NCBI GenBank assembly: GCA_036346355.1
Contig: CM070577.1
Coordinates: forward strand, 18,847,666 to 18,911,665
DNA: 64,000 nt
Origin: Rhipidocladum racemiflorum
Taxonomy: Eukaryota > Streptophyta > Magnoliopsida > Poales > Poaceae
Reading direction: 5' to 3'
Position numbers and translations under genes: made by a program. The notes beneath the pieces are model-generated. The model had not been told where the DNA came from. It saw only the letters and a program-made list of their open reading frames with translations, and did no database searches. This document shows positions 33,648 through 45,200 of the stretch, piece after piece; within the stretch, counting starts at the first letter, position 1; each line of letters opens with the position of its first letter.

Positions 33648-34151
33648 GGCACCAGCCAGAAAACGCTGATCGGCAGGGTAGCCTTGGAGGCGTCGAGCAG
33701 CCCGCTCGCGGCGGCCACGGACTTGCGCCTCCGTTCGACGACCGCGGCCACCACGTTGGCAAGCATGGCGATGGTCATGCCGACTCCGGCCCGCTGGAGG
33801 TGGGTGATGCCGTTGGGGCGGCCGGTGAAGCGGCGGAGCACGCGAATGAGCACGCGATCGTAGAAGGCGAGGGTGAGCAGCATGGCGAGGTTGGTGAAGA
33901 TGAGCATGGAGGCAGGTGGGATCTTGAAATGCGGCGTGATGTCGCGGTCCATGGTGCGCGCCTGCTGGATCGCGAAGCTGCTGTTGTGCGACGCCGAGGT
34001 GACGAGGAGGATGCCGGCCGCCCAGATGGGCAACATGCGCAGGATCGACTTGAGCTCCTCGACGCGGTGCACCGTCGACAGCTGCCACAGCTTCGGATGG
34101 CCCGACGGCAGCACGTCGCCGTCCGTGACTATGGCCGCTTTGTCAAAGAAC
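33648..34151 (-). CDS. NPF3.1: NPF exon 3, 5' portion
   Basis: It begins after acceptor ATAAG| and encodes FFDKAAIVTDGD, the conserved HRVEELKSILRMLPIW block, FYDRV and the stretch ending FWLVP at the insertion point. The first base completes the lysine codon split across intron 2. The frame is open up to the LTR. Confidence 0.92.
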
Positions 34152-34440
34152 CTTATCAAGAACAAAGTAGTCAGCTTGTGCAGCTAAAACTACCGGACAT
34201 TTGATAGCATTATCACTGTTGGAACTAATCTTGTAAGAAAAATTAGCTGTTGTGTTCTAGTAAAAGTCCGAGTATATGTGTTATCCAGAGGGTATAGTCT
34301 ATATAATCAAGAGGCTTGTAACCGGTTTGATGGGAACAAGCAAAGACAAGAAAGCAAGAAGAATAAACAAGAGAAAATTGTTTTATAGTTTGTAGTGTTC
34401 TATTCCAATAATTGATATCTAAGCCTGAGTTTTTGATCCG

Positions 34441-35283
34441 TTGCTCAAGAAGATGTTGAAATCTCCGAGAAGTGGTGACACCGATGATAAGGTGACGTCG
34501 AGTACGATGGCGAAGAAGAGTTCCGCTATCTCGTTACATTATTCAATGTTCACGAAGAGTAATTATGCGGCATGGGTAATCATGATGAAGGTGTACATAA
34601 GGGCTCAAGAACTGTGGGAAGCGACTATGGATGGCAAAGTCGATGTGCGCAAGGATCAGATGGCCTTGGCGGCCATCTACGGAGGCATCCCAGAAGAAAC
34701 ACTCTTCCTGCTGGCCGAAAAGGAGATGGCCAGAGCTGCGTGGAAGACGTTGAAGTCGATGCATCTTGGCACTGATCGTGTGAAGGAAGCAAAAGTACAT
34801 ACCCTTAAAGCTGAGTTCGAGGAGCTACGCATGGCAGAGATGGAGTTAGTCGACAATTTCACCATCCGGTTGACAACAATCGTCAAAAAAATTAAAGGGC
34901 TTGCCGACAAGATGGAGGAAAGCTATATGATAAGAAAATTCCTTCGTGCTATTCTTGACAGGTTCCTACAAATTGTCTCCACCATTGAGCAGTTCGGCGA
35001 CCTCAAAGTGATGATGATCAAGGAGGTGATTAGTCGCTCGAAGGCACACGAGAAATGGATTAGGGGATCTGGTAGTGGTGAAGAAGAACACCTACTCCTG
35101 ACGCATGCTGAGTGGGAGATCCGATCGTTGAAGCGCGATGACGAGGGCTCCTTCGACAAGCAAAAGTGAGATACTATAATTGTAATAATTATAGACATTT
35201 TGTTTCGGAGTGCCGCAAGCTGAAGGAGGAGAAAAAGAGAGCTCCTTGCCGAAGCTCAGGATGACAATGAACCGGTGTTGCTT
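34441..35283 (+). pseudogene. Gag of element G, frameshifted before its zinc knuckle
   Basis: The open frame 34441-35169 encodes a copia-type gag (SMFTKSNYAAWVIMMKVYIR, AWKTLKSMHLGTDRVKEAKV, FEELRMAEMELVDNF), related in design but not close in sequence to the gag of F. After a stop at 35167-35169 the next frame carries the knuckle remnant YYNCNNYRHFVSEC, where the first cysteine has become tyrosine. The stop after the knuckle lies near 35283; no pol follows. Confidence 0.82.
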
Positions 35284-35302
35284 TGACGCTATGCCAAGCA
35301 CA

Positions 35303-35400
35303 AGAATTGAGTTCGGGATGTTGAAGAGGTGTGTTGCCATACAAAGTCCGTTCAAGTTGAGTTCGGGATGTTGAAAAGGTGTGTTCACCATCCAAACTCA
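35303..35400. repeat. Tandem duplication inside element G, about 49 bp x 2
   Basis: Two adjacent copies share ttgagttcgggatgttga and aggtgtgtt(g/c). They lie between the gag remnant and the 3' LTR. Confidence 0.75.
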
Positions 35401-35993
35401 TGTCCGTCGAAGATGAGACCACGACGTTACGGAGATGTGTTCACCATCTTAAATTAAGTTGGAAAAGTTGTAGTTGAGACCGACTGGCTCAACAAGTTAG
35501 AGTTTTGTTAGAAACTAGATGTTAGAAGATTAGGAGGGTAAATGTTGAAACTAATGTTGTAAGGAAAGTTGAGTTCGTATGAAAGAGGGCTATTCAAGTT
35601 GTAGATGAATTCAACATGGTTGCCGTGTTTTAGTAGGAGTCCGAGTATGTATGTTAGTATGTTAGTAAAGGGGTATATCCTATATGATCAAGTGGCTTGT
35701 AACCGGTTTCATCGGAACAAGCAAAGACAAGAAAGCAAGAAGAATAAACAAGAGAAAATTGTCTAAAACTTTTTGGTGTTCTGTTCCAACAGTCACCACG
35801 GTTCAAATTTCGTTTCAAAAATTTCGGTGTATTTTCGGAAAGAAATGGTCGGATAAAATTTGACCGAAATATAAGTTTTTGAACAAAGTTCAAATGAACT
35901 CTCCGAAATACACAACTGGGACTAGTGTATTTCGGGACCCACCGAAACAACCGAATTTCGCGTCCTCGTACATTAGGGTCGAGTTTAACTTAC

Positions 35994-36786
35994 TTTAGCT
36001 GGTCGGTGTGAAGAAGACGACCGGTGGTGGATATGTCGGCGTCGAGCTCCTTGTCCTCGTACAGGAGTCTGGGGTCCGGCACGACGGCTTTTCGCTTCTT
36101 GAACGCGGCAGTGGCGACCTGAGCCAGCCGGACAAGGGGGCTGCCGCCGGGCGGCATCTTGACGTACAGAGAGTACCCGGAGACGAAGGTGATCACCGCG
36201 ACGAGCATGGCAATGGTGGGCACGCCGAGCCCCCAGCCCCACCCGACGTTCTCCTGGATGTACACGACCACGGTAACGGCCGTTAGCTTGGCGAGCTCGA
36301 TGCTGAAGAAGTAGAGGTTGAAGAAGCTCCACTTGGGGGCCTTGCCGCCGCGGCCCCGGCGCCCGTGCGCGTCCAGCTCGAGCTGGTCAGCGCCAAGCGC
36401 CATGACGCAGGGGCGCGTGCCCCCGGCGCCGATGGACGTGCAGAGCAGCGAGGCATAGAGCACGGCGATCTGGGAGGAGGAGGCGCGCTGGCAGTCGGCG
36501 GCATTCTTGGCGCAGGGCGGCGGGCGGAGCGAGGGGAGCGCGGCGGAGAGGGTGAGGCAGACCATGCCGAGCTGGTAGATGAGGGAGCCGAAGGTGATGG
36601 TCCAGAAGCGACCGGCGAAGGAGTCGGCGATGAGGCCGCCGACGAGCGGGGTGAGGTTGGCCGTGCCGTTGAAGTTGGTGAGCGTGTTGGAGGCGTCGAC
36701 GAGCGGCAGATGCAGCTGCAGGGTGAGGTACGTGATCAGGTTTGAGCTGAACCCCACCGTCGCAAGCCGGTCGCAGAAGTCGTTCG
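35994..36786 (-). CDS. NPF3.1: NPF exon 2
   Basis: 793 bp, phase 2 in and 2 out, encodes residues 30-293: first helices, LTPLVGGLIADSFAGRFWTI, SIGAGGTRPCVMALGADQ, a basic cytoplasmic loop with HGRRGRGGK, the NLYFFSIELAK region, and a hydrophilic stretch ending TGRLLHTDQLK. Acceptor ACAG|CGAACGAC and donor AA|GTAAGT are both good. It is very GC-rich, as grass NPF exons commonly are. Confidence 0.93.
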
Positions 36787-39367
36787 CTGTCATCGTGCGC
36801 AACACATGGCGGGGAAAAGTTATTCTTCAATTCAAATTAATTGCAGCCTACACAGCCTGCAGCTTTTGGATGGTAATAGTAAAGTTAGACCGGTAATTTT
36901 GACGCGACTGGTTTTGGAATCATGATCTTTACTTTAATTTAGATACATGCTAGATGCTCTAAAGATTTCAAAGGTGATAGTGTGATTCATATCAAGAAAA
37001 AGTGATGATACCCAAAAGGGGATGATTTAGCCATTAAAACGCCTTTGAACCTACTCCAAGAAAATAAAGAGGTGCACAGGAACTCCTTGTCCAGATTGCA
37101 AGACAAGAATAATATTCAGAGATACAGTTTATGTTCCACATAAAGAGGTCGAGACTACTCTCGAGTCTGAACTCCGCAATCCGCTCTATTTTCTCATGTG
37201 TACCCGGTGAAGGGCATTTGAACCTAGGTTTGTGTTTGTAGGGTGTTTGTGGGAGTAATTTGGAGACTTGAATTGTCTGCCACCAGCACAACGAATATTA
37301 CCGGCTGGTTTATAAAGAATATTCCTAAAAAGATGCTGCTTCCATGTCACAAAAGAGTGACCTTTTTTTTTTTCTTTCAAAGTCAGTAAGATACTCCTTA
37401 ATTTGACCACTAAATTATCTCATCATATATTAAAAAAAATTATAATGGTGCAGTATTATAAAAATAGTTTCCCCTACAAATTCATCCGTTCCATTTTCAA
37501 ATATCAAAACCATACTTTTAAACAATATCTTTGGTCAGAATTAGTAGGATTTGACTGCATTCATTCTAAGGAGATTCTTTTGTGACAGGAGTAAGAAGGG
37601 TTCGAGCTGAAAATTTGGAGTATATAGTAACGCATATAAAGGTAATCTTATTGCCCTTAAGTAGGAGCTTACAAGAGAAAAAACTACGTTACAATTTAGC
37701 CCTTCGTTGGTAAAACATGTTGCCTGAATTTTATTTTCGACGTCTAAATTAACTCACCTACAAGTCAGAGTGGTCATAAAGTTTTGCCGTAGATATATAT
37801 GATTCTGCATATAGTAATAGTACTATTTTTTTTGACAAGGTCGTGAATACTTTCGCACCACATATAAAAGCTACAGTTTGGCAGTTTAGAATTTCACTAT
37901 TCAGAAAGGAGATCCTTGATACGGTTCGCCAGGCAGAGTTCTTTGGTGCAATTCCAAAAATGTCATTTTTCATTGCCTACAAGTGCATGGAACGGTGCGA
38001 TTTGTCCTCGATTGTCGTTTTGCGCAAAATAGACTAGCTTGACTTCGCGAAAACAGCATTATCTCGAGTGGACTTGATAGTCCCTAGAAATTAATCTCAT
38101 CCTCTTGTCTTGTGCCACAACTCACAAGCACTAGTGTTCTGTGCTAATTCGTCTCTAAAAAAGTGACAAATTAATTCGCACTCACATTTGCATATGGAAG
38201 GTAAAACCAAGTACCTATGAAATGTGTGGTTGTGAGATGGATTACTAGCTCTGTTGATTTTCTTCTGTGTGCCTAGCGGGGGTCTTGTGTTGGTGTTTGC
38301 TTGTAGCCTTGTATGGTGTATGACGTGGGTTGGGGCATGCATTGCCCATAGAAAAGATGATACACACATGTGATGGGTCGCCACTCAAAAGGAATATGTA
38401 TGAATTTATCCGTCTTTGATAAACATGAAAGAAACCTACTGCTTTAATATCCTTGTGTTTTTACCAAGGTGGAGTACTCAAGCAAAATCCTTATTTCCTT
38501 TCCTGAAAGAATAACTATGATTAAATTAACATCGAGATCTCGTGTGCATCGACTGATGAGCTATCGTTATTGTTGAGCAATGTTCAGACATGCAGCGTTC
38601 TTTTATGCTACAAATTGATGAGAAACTGAAGAAGTACTCTAATTAGATTCTAGAGAAAAAAAAGTAGTAGTACGTTTATTAGTCTCTAGATCATGAGTGT
38701 TGAAAAATTTTGAGATCAGATGCGGTTTTTTGTATGTGAGAGCTAGATCAGATACTTATAAATACTGGCTGATTAGTGACGCACAAGATCAGCAAGTGTT
38801 ATGAAATTTTTGGACAGGGATCAGGTGCGGTTGGTAGTATAACTGTAACTTAAGCAGTTGCGTGCCAACTGTTGGATCGGAAAACGACGGCTCGGATCGA
38901 CCCCAAAGTACTATAGTGGTTACTGTAGCAAAACACTGCAGCAACAGGTTTGGACAATCTAGACCGTTCGGTTGCTCGATCGGATAGCTCACGCTTATAG
39001 GGACTGCTTAAGTTGTAGTCCCCACAGGACTGCCAAGGATCCCTCTCCGAAATTTTTACTCAAAACTAGTTTCATAGGCAGCTCCCACTGAACCAGAAAG
39101 GAAAAGGGAAACTGTCAGCAGGCATCTAGCCCAAGAAACATAGAAGGAAATAAAACACTGGGAATCTAAGGAAAACCGCTGGTTAGTCTTCTGTGGGAGA
39201 AAAGAAAACCATTTATATGAAGCTTAATTAATTAGTAGGAGCTTCGTTTAACCCTACTTGCATATATAGCTTCATTAAGCTTTTCAAGAAAACATAACAG
39301 ATTATATATATTTTTTTAAAAAAAAAGAAATATGGAGTGCTAATAGCAGCAGGAAGGGATCAATCAC
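36787..39367 (-). other. NPF intron 1 (2581 bp)
   Basis: GT at 39366-39367 and AG at 36787-36788 on the minus strand. The intron is AT-rich; the only structured insertion I see is the MITE-like repeat at 38796-39058. Short ORFs in it are not supported. Confidence 0.8.
38796..39058. mobile_element. MITE-like element in NPF intron 1
   Basis: The ends pair imperfectly: aaatttttggacagggatc at the left against gatccctctccgaaatttt at the right. An inner pair, acttaagcagtt and gactgcttaagt, adds to the stem. About 260 bp, non-coding. The duplication at the target site is not clear, so the family is left open. Confidence 0.6.
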
Positions 39368-39455
39368 CTAGGATGAACGGCATAGTCCTGAAACCGCCCT
39401 GCTTTGCCTTCTTCTCGGCCACACCCTTCTTCTCCCCTCTTCCATCCTCCGCCAT
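39368..39455 (-). CDS. NPF3.1: NPF exon 1
   Basis: The exon has 88 coding bases, 29 codons plus one base. It encodes a charged N-terminus beginning MAEDGRGEKKG and ending GGFRTMPFIL, which leads directly into exon 2 as A-NDFCDR. ATG context is AACAATGGCG. This exon is too short to stand out as an ORF; it was found from the conserved sequence and the donor CTAG|GTGATT. Confidence 0.9.
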
Positions 39456-39613
39456 TGTTCTTGACCTCCTCCTTCTCCTTCTTCAAAGAAGAAGCCACGC
39501 AGTCGTTGCAGCAGCTTCTCTCCACTGGAGAGAGCTATGAGCTATGGTTAGGCGCACTGGCTACCTTCGTTGCGTGTGTGAGAAATGGAGATGGAGATGT
39601 ATTGTACGCACAC

Positions 39614-39624
39614 TTTTATAAAGA
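39614..39624 (-). promoter_or_regulatory. TATA box of the NPF gene
   Basis: The minus strand reads gtcTTTATAAAAGTG, about 160 bases upstream of the ATG at 39455. Only about 105 bases further upstream the sequence changes to the LTR of element E. Confidence 0.6.
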
Positions 39625-39729
39625 CATAAGGTTAAGATTGGATTTGGATATGTCCGGCCGTCCCCAGAAGTTCCAGCTAATTACCATTAATTCGGTAACA
39701 ACCATTTTCTGAACCATCTGTGTGATAAT

Positions 39730-40531
39730 TGTTAGTCAGTATCATATATTGCCTTGTATAGAGATAGCTAGTATCACATATTGCCTTGTATAGAGATTGC
39801 TAGTATCCCATATTGCCTTGTATAGAGATTGCTAGTATCCCATATTGCCTTATATGGATATTGCCTTATATAGGTTTTCTTTTTGGGTTTTGATAAGTTT
39901 CATCCGGATGTTTTCTTTAGTAACCATCATCCAAATTCTGGGCTATTGGATTTGCTTTCAGATCAATGCACACCCCCCTGAATTCGAGGTGGGTTGATCC
40001 TACGGATGTGTGTTTTGATCGTACGGTCCAAAGTTTGGATGATTTTTAGGACAAAAACATCCGGATGATGCCTATACACTTCCTTTCATTTTATACACAC
40101 ATGTACGTGTATGTATTATGGGCCTGTTTGGATCCATGCAGCTAATAGTTAGTTGCTAAAAAATTAGCTGGAATGGATCCAAACACCTCCAGCTAATAGA
40201 TCAGCTAACTATTAGCTCGGCACCCAGCTAATGGTTATCTCATTAGCTAGCCAAACCCAGCTAATAGCAGCTAATAGGTGGCATTTAACCAAAATACCCT
40301 TCGTGTCTACCACCAATAGCCGCATTTAATAGCATGGGTATTCTAGACAATAGCATCTATTAGCCACATATTAGCTGGTGGATCCAAACACCCTCCAACT
40401 AATAGTTAGCCAGCTAATAGTTAGCTAGCTAATATTAGCTAGGAACTATTAGCTAGCTAACTATTAGCTGCTAATGGATCCAAATAGGTCCTATGTCCTA
40501 TTGGTCTTATGATGAATACAAGTGTTATTCA
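39730..40531 (+). repeat. 5' LTR of element E, carrying short repeats and a MITE
   Basis: Starts TGTTAGTCAG and ends GTTATTCA, followed by the PBS. Without the MITE about 427 bp. Between 39738 and 39857 a 32-base unit (agtatc-catattgccttgtatagag-) is repeated about four times; the 3' LTR has about three copies. Confidence 0.75.
40120..40491. mobile_element. Tourist-like MITE inside the 5' LTR of element E
   Basis: Terminal inverted repeats GGGCCTGTTTGGATCC and GGATCCAAATAGGTCC are flanked by tat on both sides (3 bp duplication). The 372 bp interior is dominated by agctaatagttagct-type palindromic repeats. It is absent from the 3' LTR, so it inserted after element E did. Confidence 0.85.
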
Positions 40532-40536
40532 TAATA

Positions 40537-40547
40537 TGGTATCAAAG
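40537..40547 (+). other. Primer-binding site of element E
   Basis: TGGTATCAAAG lies five bases after the LTR end. It is initiator tRNA-Met type with one change from the common TGGTATCAGAG. Confidence 0.75.
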
Positions 40548-40559
40548 TTGATTTAGAGT

Positions 40560-42222
40560 TAGAGTTTTTACCGGCATTGCACTTGTGCCATCAACCACCT
40601 TCTCTTTGTTGGCCAGCCGCCGCCGCTCTTCCTGCGGCTTTTCCCGCTGCCACGTCAGCTTTCCTTCGCCCTCGGATTCGCTTCGGCCGTCATCGGGTCA
40701 CCATTCTCTTGCGTTGGCCATCATCCTTTATGCTTTCCGTCAAAGTTGCCTCGGCTGCTCTTCGCCGGCCTGAGCCCCAGCGACCTCATGCGTCGCCCTA
40801 GCCGGTGCAGTCAGGAGCCTCGCTTGTGCTCCATCGGTGCTTGGTGCCGACTAGAGCCCACTGACCTGAGCTCCCGCTGGCTGCCTTCGCTCCGCCAGCC
40901 TCCACTGATGGCCACCTCCGCTCCATCGGCGTCCACTATTGCCCCAGCTGACGCAGTCAGGAGCTCCGCTCGAGCACCATCGGCACTCAACCGCTGACCA
41001 AAGGCCATCAATCCGAGCTCCCAACGACTGCCTTTGCTCCAACAGCCTCCATTGTGTGCTGCCTCCGTTCCATCAGCCTCCACCTTGGACCATCACCCTC
41101 TGCTCTTTTTCTTCTTGCTCCACGCTGGAAGGAGAGGAAACCATCCATTGGATTTCAATCGAATCCCAAAACTATATTTAATCCGGGTTTGGCTCCAATT
41201 TTCAATTCAGCTTGGTTTCAGCTCGGCTCCAGCTCACTCCATCGGCTCAGCTCCCTTGGTCGGATCGGCTAAAAAAATATTGTCTTCTAGTTCTTCCTCG
41301 GACACCATTTCTGTTCCTCGTTGTTGGTTATTTTTTATGGTCTCAATTATTGAGAATAGGTTCTACATATGCGCCTTTACATGCGTGGTTAGCATCTTTA
41401 GGAGTTTCTCACTGATAAGCTACCTTGTATGCCTCGTCCTACTCCCCCTGCTACGCTCGTTATTCCCAAGGAAGCTGATGATGTTGCTCAACAAAAGGCG
41501 CCTGATGATCATGATGATGTTGTGGCATCTTTTCAAACTCAATTTGCTGCCTGCAGATGTGGATTGATGAGGATGCTTGTGCGTCTACTATTTGGTTGCT
41601 AGCATGGAGTTGCATCTCACTGGAGATGCGGTTGCTTTATCTTCGGTACAGTTGATGTGGGTGCATCTTCGCAACTGCTATGAGCCTACTGGCGATTTTC
41701 TGTACCTTACTATTATACGATAGGAGAAGTCGCTGCATCAGGGTAATTCTATCATGGATGAGTTCTACGCGCAACTATCCTCAGTGTGGCGTCATCTTGA
41801 TTCTCTTGGACCAGAGGTTTACTGCACTTGCTAGTGCTGTCAGCGTCAGCACTATCATCTGGAGCTTCGCGCATCTATAACTTCTTGCACGTCTCCCAGC
41901 TAGTTTGAGCATATTCGTGCACAATTGCTCGCTCGCTACCCTCATGTAAACTTATTGGAGGCCCTTGCAGCTATTCGTACTAAGGTGAATCGCCTTCATG
42001 GTACGGGTCTACAGGTGTCTCCTTCAGTCTTGGCTGTACACCATTTTCCACATTTGTTGTGCCTCATTCTGCCCCTTCACCAGTGGTGCATACTCTAGTG
42101 GTAGCCACTGGGGTGGAGGGCTTTATTGCACCTACTGCGACAAGAATGGACATGTGGAATAGTTATGTTACCGGAAGAAGGGTATTGCTCATTAAGGTGG
42201 CTGCCCTCCCAAGGGCATCGGA
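40560..42222 (+). pseudogene. Element E gag
   Basis: Badly decayed. The best evidence is the zinc knuckle near 42128-42172, which reads LYCTYCDKNGHVE, stop, LCYRKK, i.e. CX2CX4HX4C with a stop before the last cysteine. Upstream, 41650-41960 keeps copia gag-like sequence in mixed frames. The serine/proline/alanine-rich frames at 40577-41100 are not typical gag and may be a leader or inserted sequence. Coding resumes after solo LTR I. Confidence 0.6.
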
Positions 42223-42227
42223 GGCTT

Positions 42228-45200
42228 TGTAACACCCCAAAATTTTGCTTTTCTTAAATTCATGTGTGATTTGGCACTTTGGTGAATTTTTGAAATTTTC
42301 TGGAATTTATTTGGAATTATTTGGAATTTATTTGAATTTATTCCATTTTGAAATAATTAAAGAATTAAACTTTGCAAATAAAATTTTATTGGAAATATTT
42401 TATTTGAGTCCCAAATACCCTAAAGTATTTTCCAGAATTTTTCTGGAATTTTTCTGAGTCTTTTGCTATTTTTAATGAATTAAATGAATTACTGGGAATT
42501 ATTTTAATTATTAAATCGCTGGAAAATGCGAGTGGGTTTGTACTGTTCATCCGACCGAGCCTGAGTCAGACTCGAGTTCGAGTCCGACCCGAGCCAGCCG
42601 ACTCGACCGAACCACATTCGAACCCAAACCCACGGGGACCGTCGGATCGAGATCCAACGGTCATGATCGACCGACTCGACCCGAGCCGTCCGATCGACCC
42701 GGCCAGCGCTTCAGGCGATCGTGGGCCGCTGATCGTGCCAATGCGGATCGCTTCTCCGCCATCGCCCCTCGCCGAAGTCCGAGCCGGATTCTCCGCCAGA
42801 GTCGCTGCGGTTCCCGCTTAGGGTTCCGGCCAGCGCGCGATCCCGAGCGATTTAATGCGTGAGACATCGCCCGAGGTTGCCCTCTTCCGTGCGCACTGCG
42901 TGCCCCAAGCCATCTCGCCTGGCCGTCGCCGTTTGCCCGTCGAGCTCGGCCGGAGTTGGAATCTGTTTTCGCCACAACGCCGATTCCGCCGCCGTCCGCC
43001 GTTCTCCGCCCGTTGAGCCTGGTTCGAACAGCCAGGTCAAGCCGCGTCGGTGAGGACCTTTCACCTCGCCGAGCACGCCCCAAACGCCGTTCGTGTGGTC
43101 GCCGCCCTCGCCACGGCACTGCCAACTCCGCCGTGAAGCCATCGCCGACCCGAGCTCCACCAACCGTCCGATCAAGATCCAAAGGCCCGGATCGCGCCAC
43201 ATCACCCTCGGTGAGTTCTCCGTTGAAAATCCTAGATCTAATCTCAACCGCTGGATCTAGATCCAACGGCTTAGGTCGTGCCACGTGGCGAGGAAGCGCA
43301 CCAGTCTAGATTGGATCTAGACCGTTAGATCAAGATCCAACGGCCCAGATCAACCCGTGCGCCCCAAGCACATGAGGCCCAAATCCAATCCTAGCCGTCG
43401 GATTTCAAACCAACTGCCACGATCGTGCCACATGTCCAGGGAGCCGCGCGCCACGCGGCGTGCGCGTGGAGTCAGCGACACGCCGCCAGCGTGTCGGCGA
43501 TCGCCGCCGTGGCGTCACCCATGACGTCATCGGTGGGACCCACCTGTCGTACGTGGTCGAGCCCCGACGTCGGCGATGGCGTCACCCAAGGGAGGGCCCA
43601 CATGTCAGCGACACGTGAACCATGGACCGGGTCCACGGTAGACCCGAGCCGAGCGTGGACCGAGTCCATGGACCGGCTGACGTCAGCAGACCAATCCCGT
43701 GTTGCCACGTGTCCAGGCTGACGCAATAAATGTTTTTCCGAAAAAGAAAATGATTTAATAATTCGGTTTAATAATTGATTTGAATTTCAAAACTTCAAAC
43801 GCTTATAACTTTTGCGTTTCAACTCCGATTTGAGTGATTCAAATTTCTAAATTTGTATAAAATTGAGACCTACCTAAATATGAATTTTATTTAATTTTTG
43901 AACTAAACTTTTTCTCTGTAAAATTATTTAATTGATTATTTAAACTTTAAATAATCATAACTTTTGCGTTTTAACTCCAAATTTGACGATTCCAGTTTCT
44001 AAAAATTCATAAAATTATGTTCTCTCTGTTTATGGATTTTATTTGGATGTTTGGACACTTTTTGCCTATTGTTTATTTGTGTATTTGCTATTTGCACGCT
44101 TTACGAGTAGACGTTGAAGTGCCGGAAGGATTCGAAGGAGAAGTATTGACTCAGGATCCAACTCAAGACCAAGAACAAGTACTTTTTGAAGGCAAGTTGT
44201 GCTTTGACCATGTTGATCCTATTTTGAAATCTATTTTGATTTAAACTATTGCATGCTAGTTCAATTAGAAAATACTTTATTTAAATATGGGGGTTAGATA
44301 AATACCAATTTGCTGTATGATACCTTGATTACTTAAGTATGTGCCATGACCCTTGTCACCCTAGTTGTGGATTATTAGTTGGACATTATTAAATTGCCAA
44401 CATGGGTTTTAGACCGTTGTAGTATACTGCTTAGACCTGCTACGTGCTCATGACATGATTTTGGACAAACAAATGATAATATTGACTTAATGATATATTG
44501 AACCTGTTTTGGAAAGGTATCATGTGATGTTGATGGCACGTGGTGCATGGTAATCAACTGGGGTTTGATAAATAGTTTTTGACCGGGGCATGTGGCAAGA
44601 ATAATCAGGTGGGCCAGTTGTGGCATTGGGGATGTTGATTTGGTTCTTCGTGTAGTCTTGCCCTGGTCACCCTAAGGACCTAACCTTGCAAGCCTTTGAA
44701 CTGGGTCTAACGTGCAACCACATGTCTGTAATGGGACGGACCTAGTTGACTAAGTTGCTAATAACGCATTACTGTGGGACCTCAGGAGGTCAACTACACC
44801 CTTTGTGTAAGTTGTACGGGGGAGCGTACCGGGGCTGAGGCCGGGTACCCATCTAACGGTTGATTGGCCTAGACTTCGCCTTAGCTAAGGGAAGGGTTAG
44901 TGCGCAATAACCGGGGAGGACCACTTGTATTGTTAGAAGTTTCCGAAAGACTTTGTTCTGAGGAACTTCGCCTTTGTGGTGTTTGACTGTATCTTGTGGG
45001 TAAAGTGCATAACCTCTGCAGAGTATAGAATCTATTCGAATAGCCGTGTCCGCGGTATTGGACATCGCTCGAGAATTACAGTCAAGGGGTAGATTTTCTG
45101 AAAATAACTTGGATTTGAAAGGTTGGGTTGGATTAATAATGATGTTGATGGAAATGTGGATTAGGATGGGAAAGATGTTTACTAAACTTCTTGAAAAGTT

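Larger units (their letters stand above)
34217..35791 (+). mobile_element. Element G: older gag-only copia-type element in NPF intron 2
   Basis: LTRs at 34217-34410 and 35543-35791 share gtccgagtat, cttgtaaccggttt and an almost identical stretch from 34311 to 34380, but differ in length (194 versus 249 bp) and sequence. Flanks are atcac (34212-34216) and gtcac (35792-35796), a near-perfect duplication. A decayed tRNA-Met PBS (TTGATATCTAAGCCTGAG) follows the 5' LTR. The interior has only a gag frame. It is antisense to the NPF gene and sits wholly in the intron. Confidence 0.85.
31333..39455 (-). pseudogene. NPF3.1: NPF3-type (NRT1/PTR family) transporter gene, last exon broken by a retrotransposon
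   Basis: NPF proteins are proton-coupled plasma- or organelle-membrane carriers of nitrate, nitrite, peptides or hormones; the substrate here cannot be read from sequence. Three exons are clear: exon 1 39368-39455, exon 2 35994-36786, exon 3 34151-33648 plus 31735-31333. Splice sites are canonical (CTAG|GTGATT, ACAG|CG, AA|GTAAGT, ATAAG|G) and phases agree, giving 595 residues without insertion F, normal for the family. Hallmarks: FCDRLATVGFSSNLITYLT (first helix; D in place of the usual E in the ExxER motif), GGLIADSFAGRFWTI, YDRV, and YDQAPESMRSTAAALYW. Resemblance is closest to the NPF3.1 clade as I know it. With F present the frame ends in the LTR after about 464 residues, losing the last helices. 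Start chosen because of the conserved GGFRTMPFIL just before the first intron. Confidence 0.9.

Noticed and set aside
35990..36805. Using the ATG at 36803-36805 as the start of the NPF protein
   Set aside because: That ATG lies upstream of a good acceptor (ACAG|CG) and would omit the conserved N-terminal GGFRTMPFIL, which is found in exon 1 with matching phase and a TATA box upstream.
42661..43309. Overlapping ORFs of 117-207 codons on both strands in solo LTR I
   Set aside because: GC-rich LTR sequence with repeated gatctagatccaacgg-like motifs. Open frames on both strands point to composition, not to a gene; no domain recognised.
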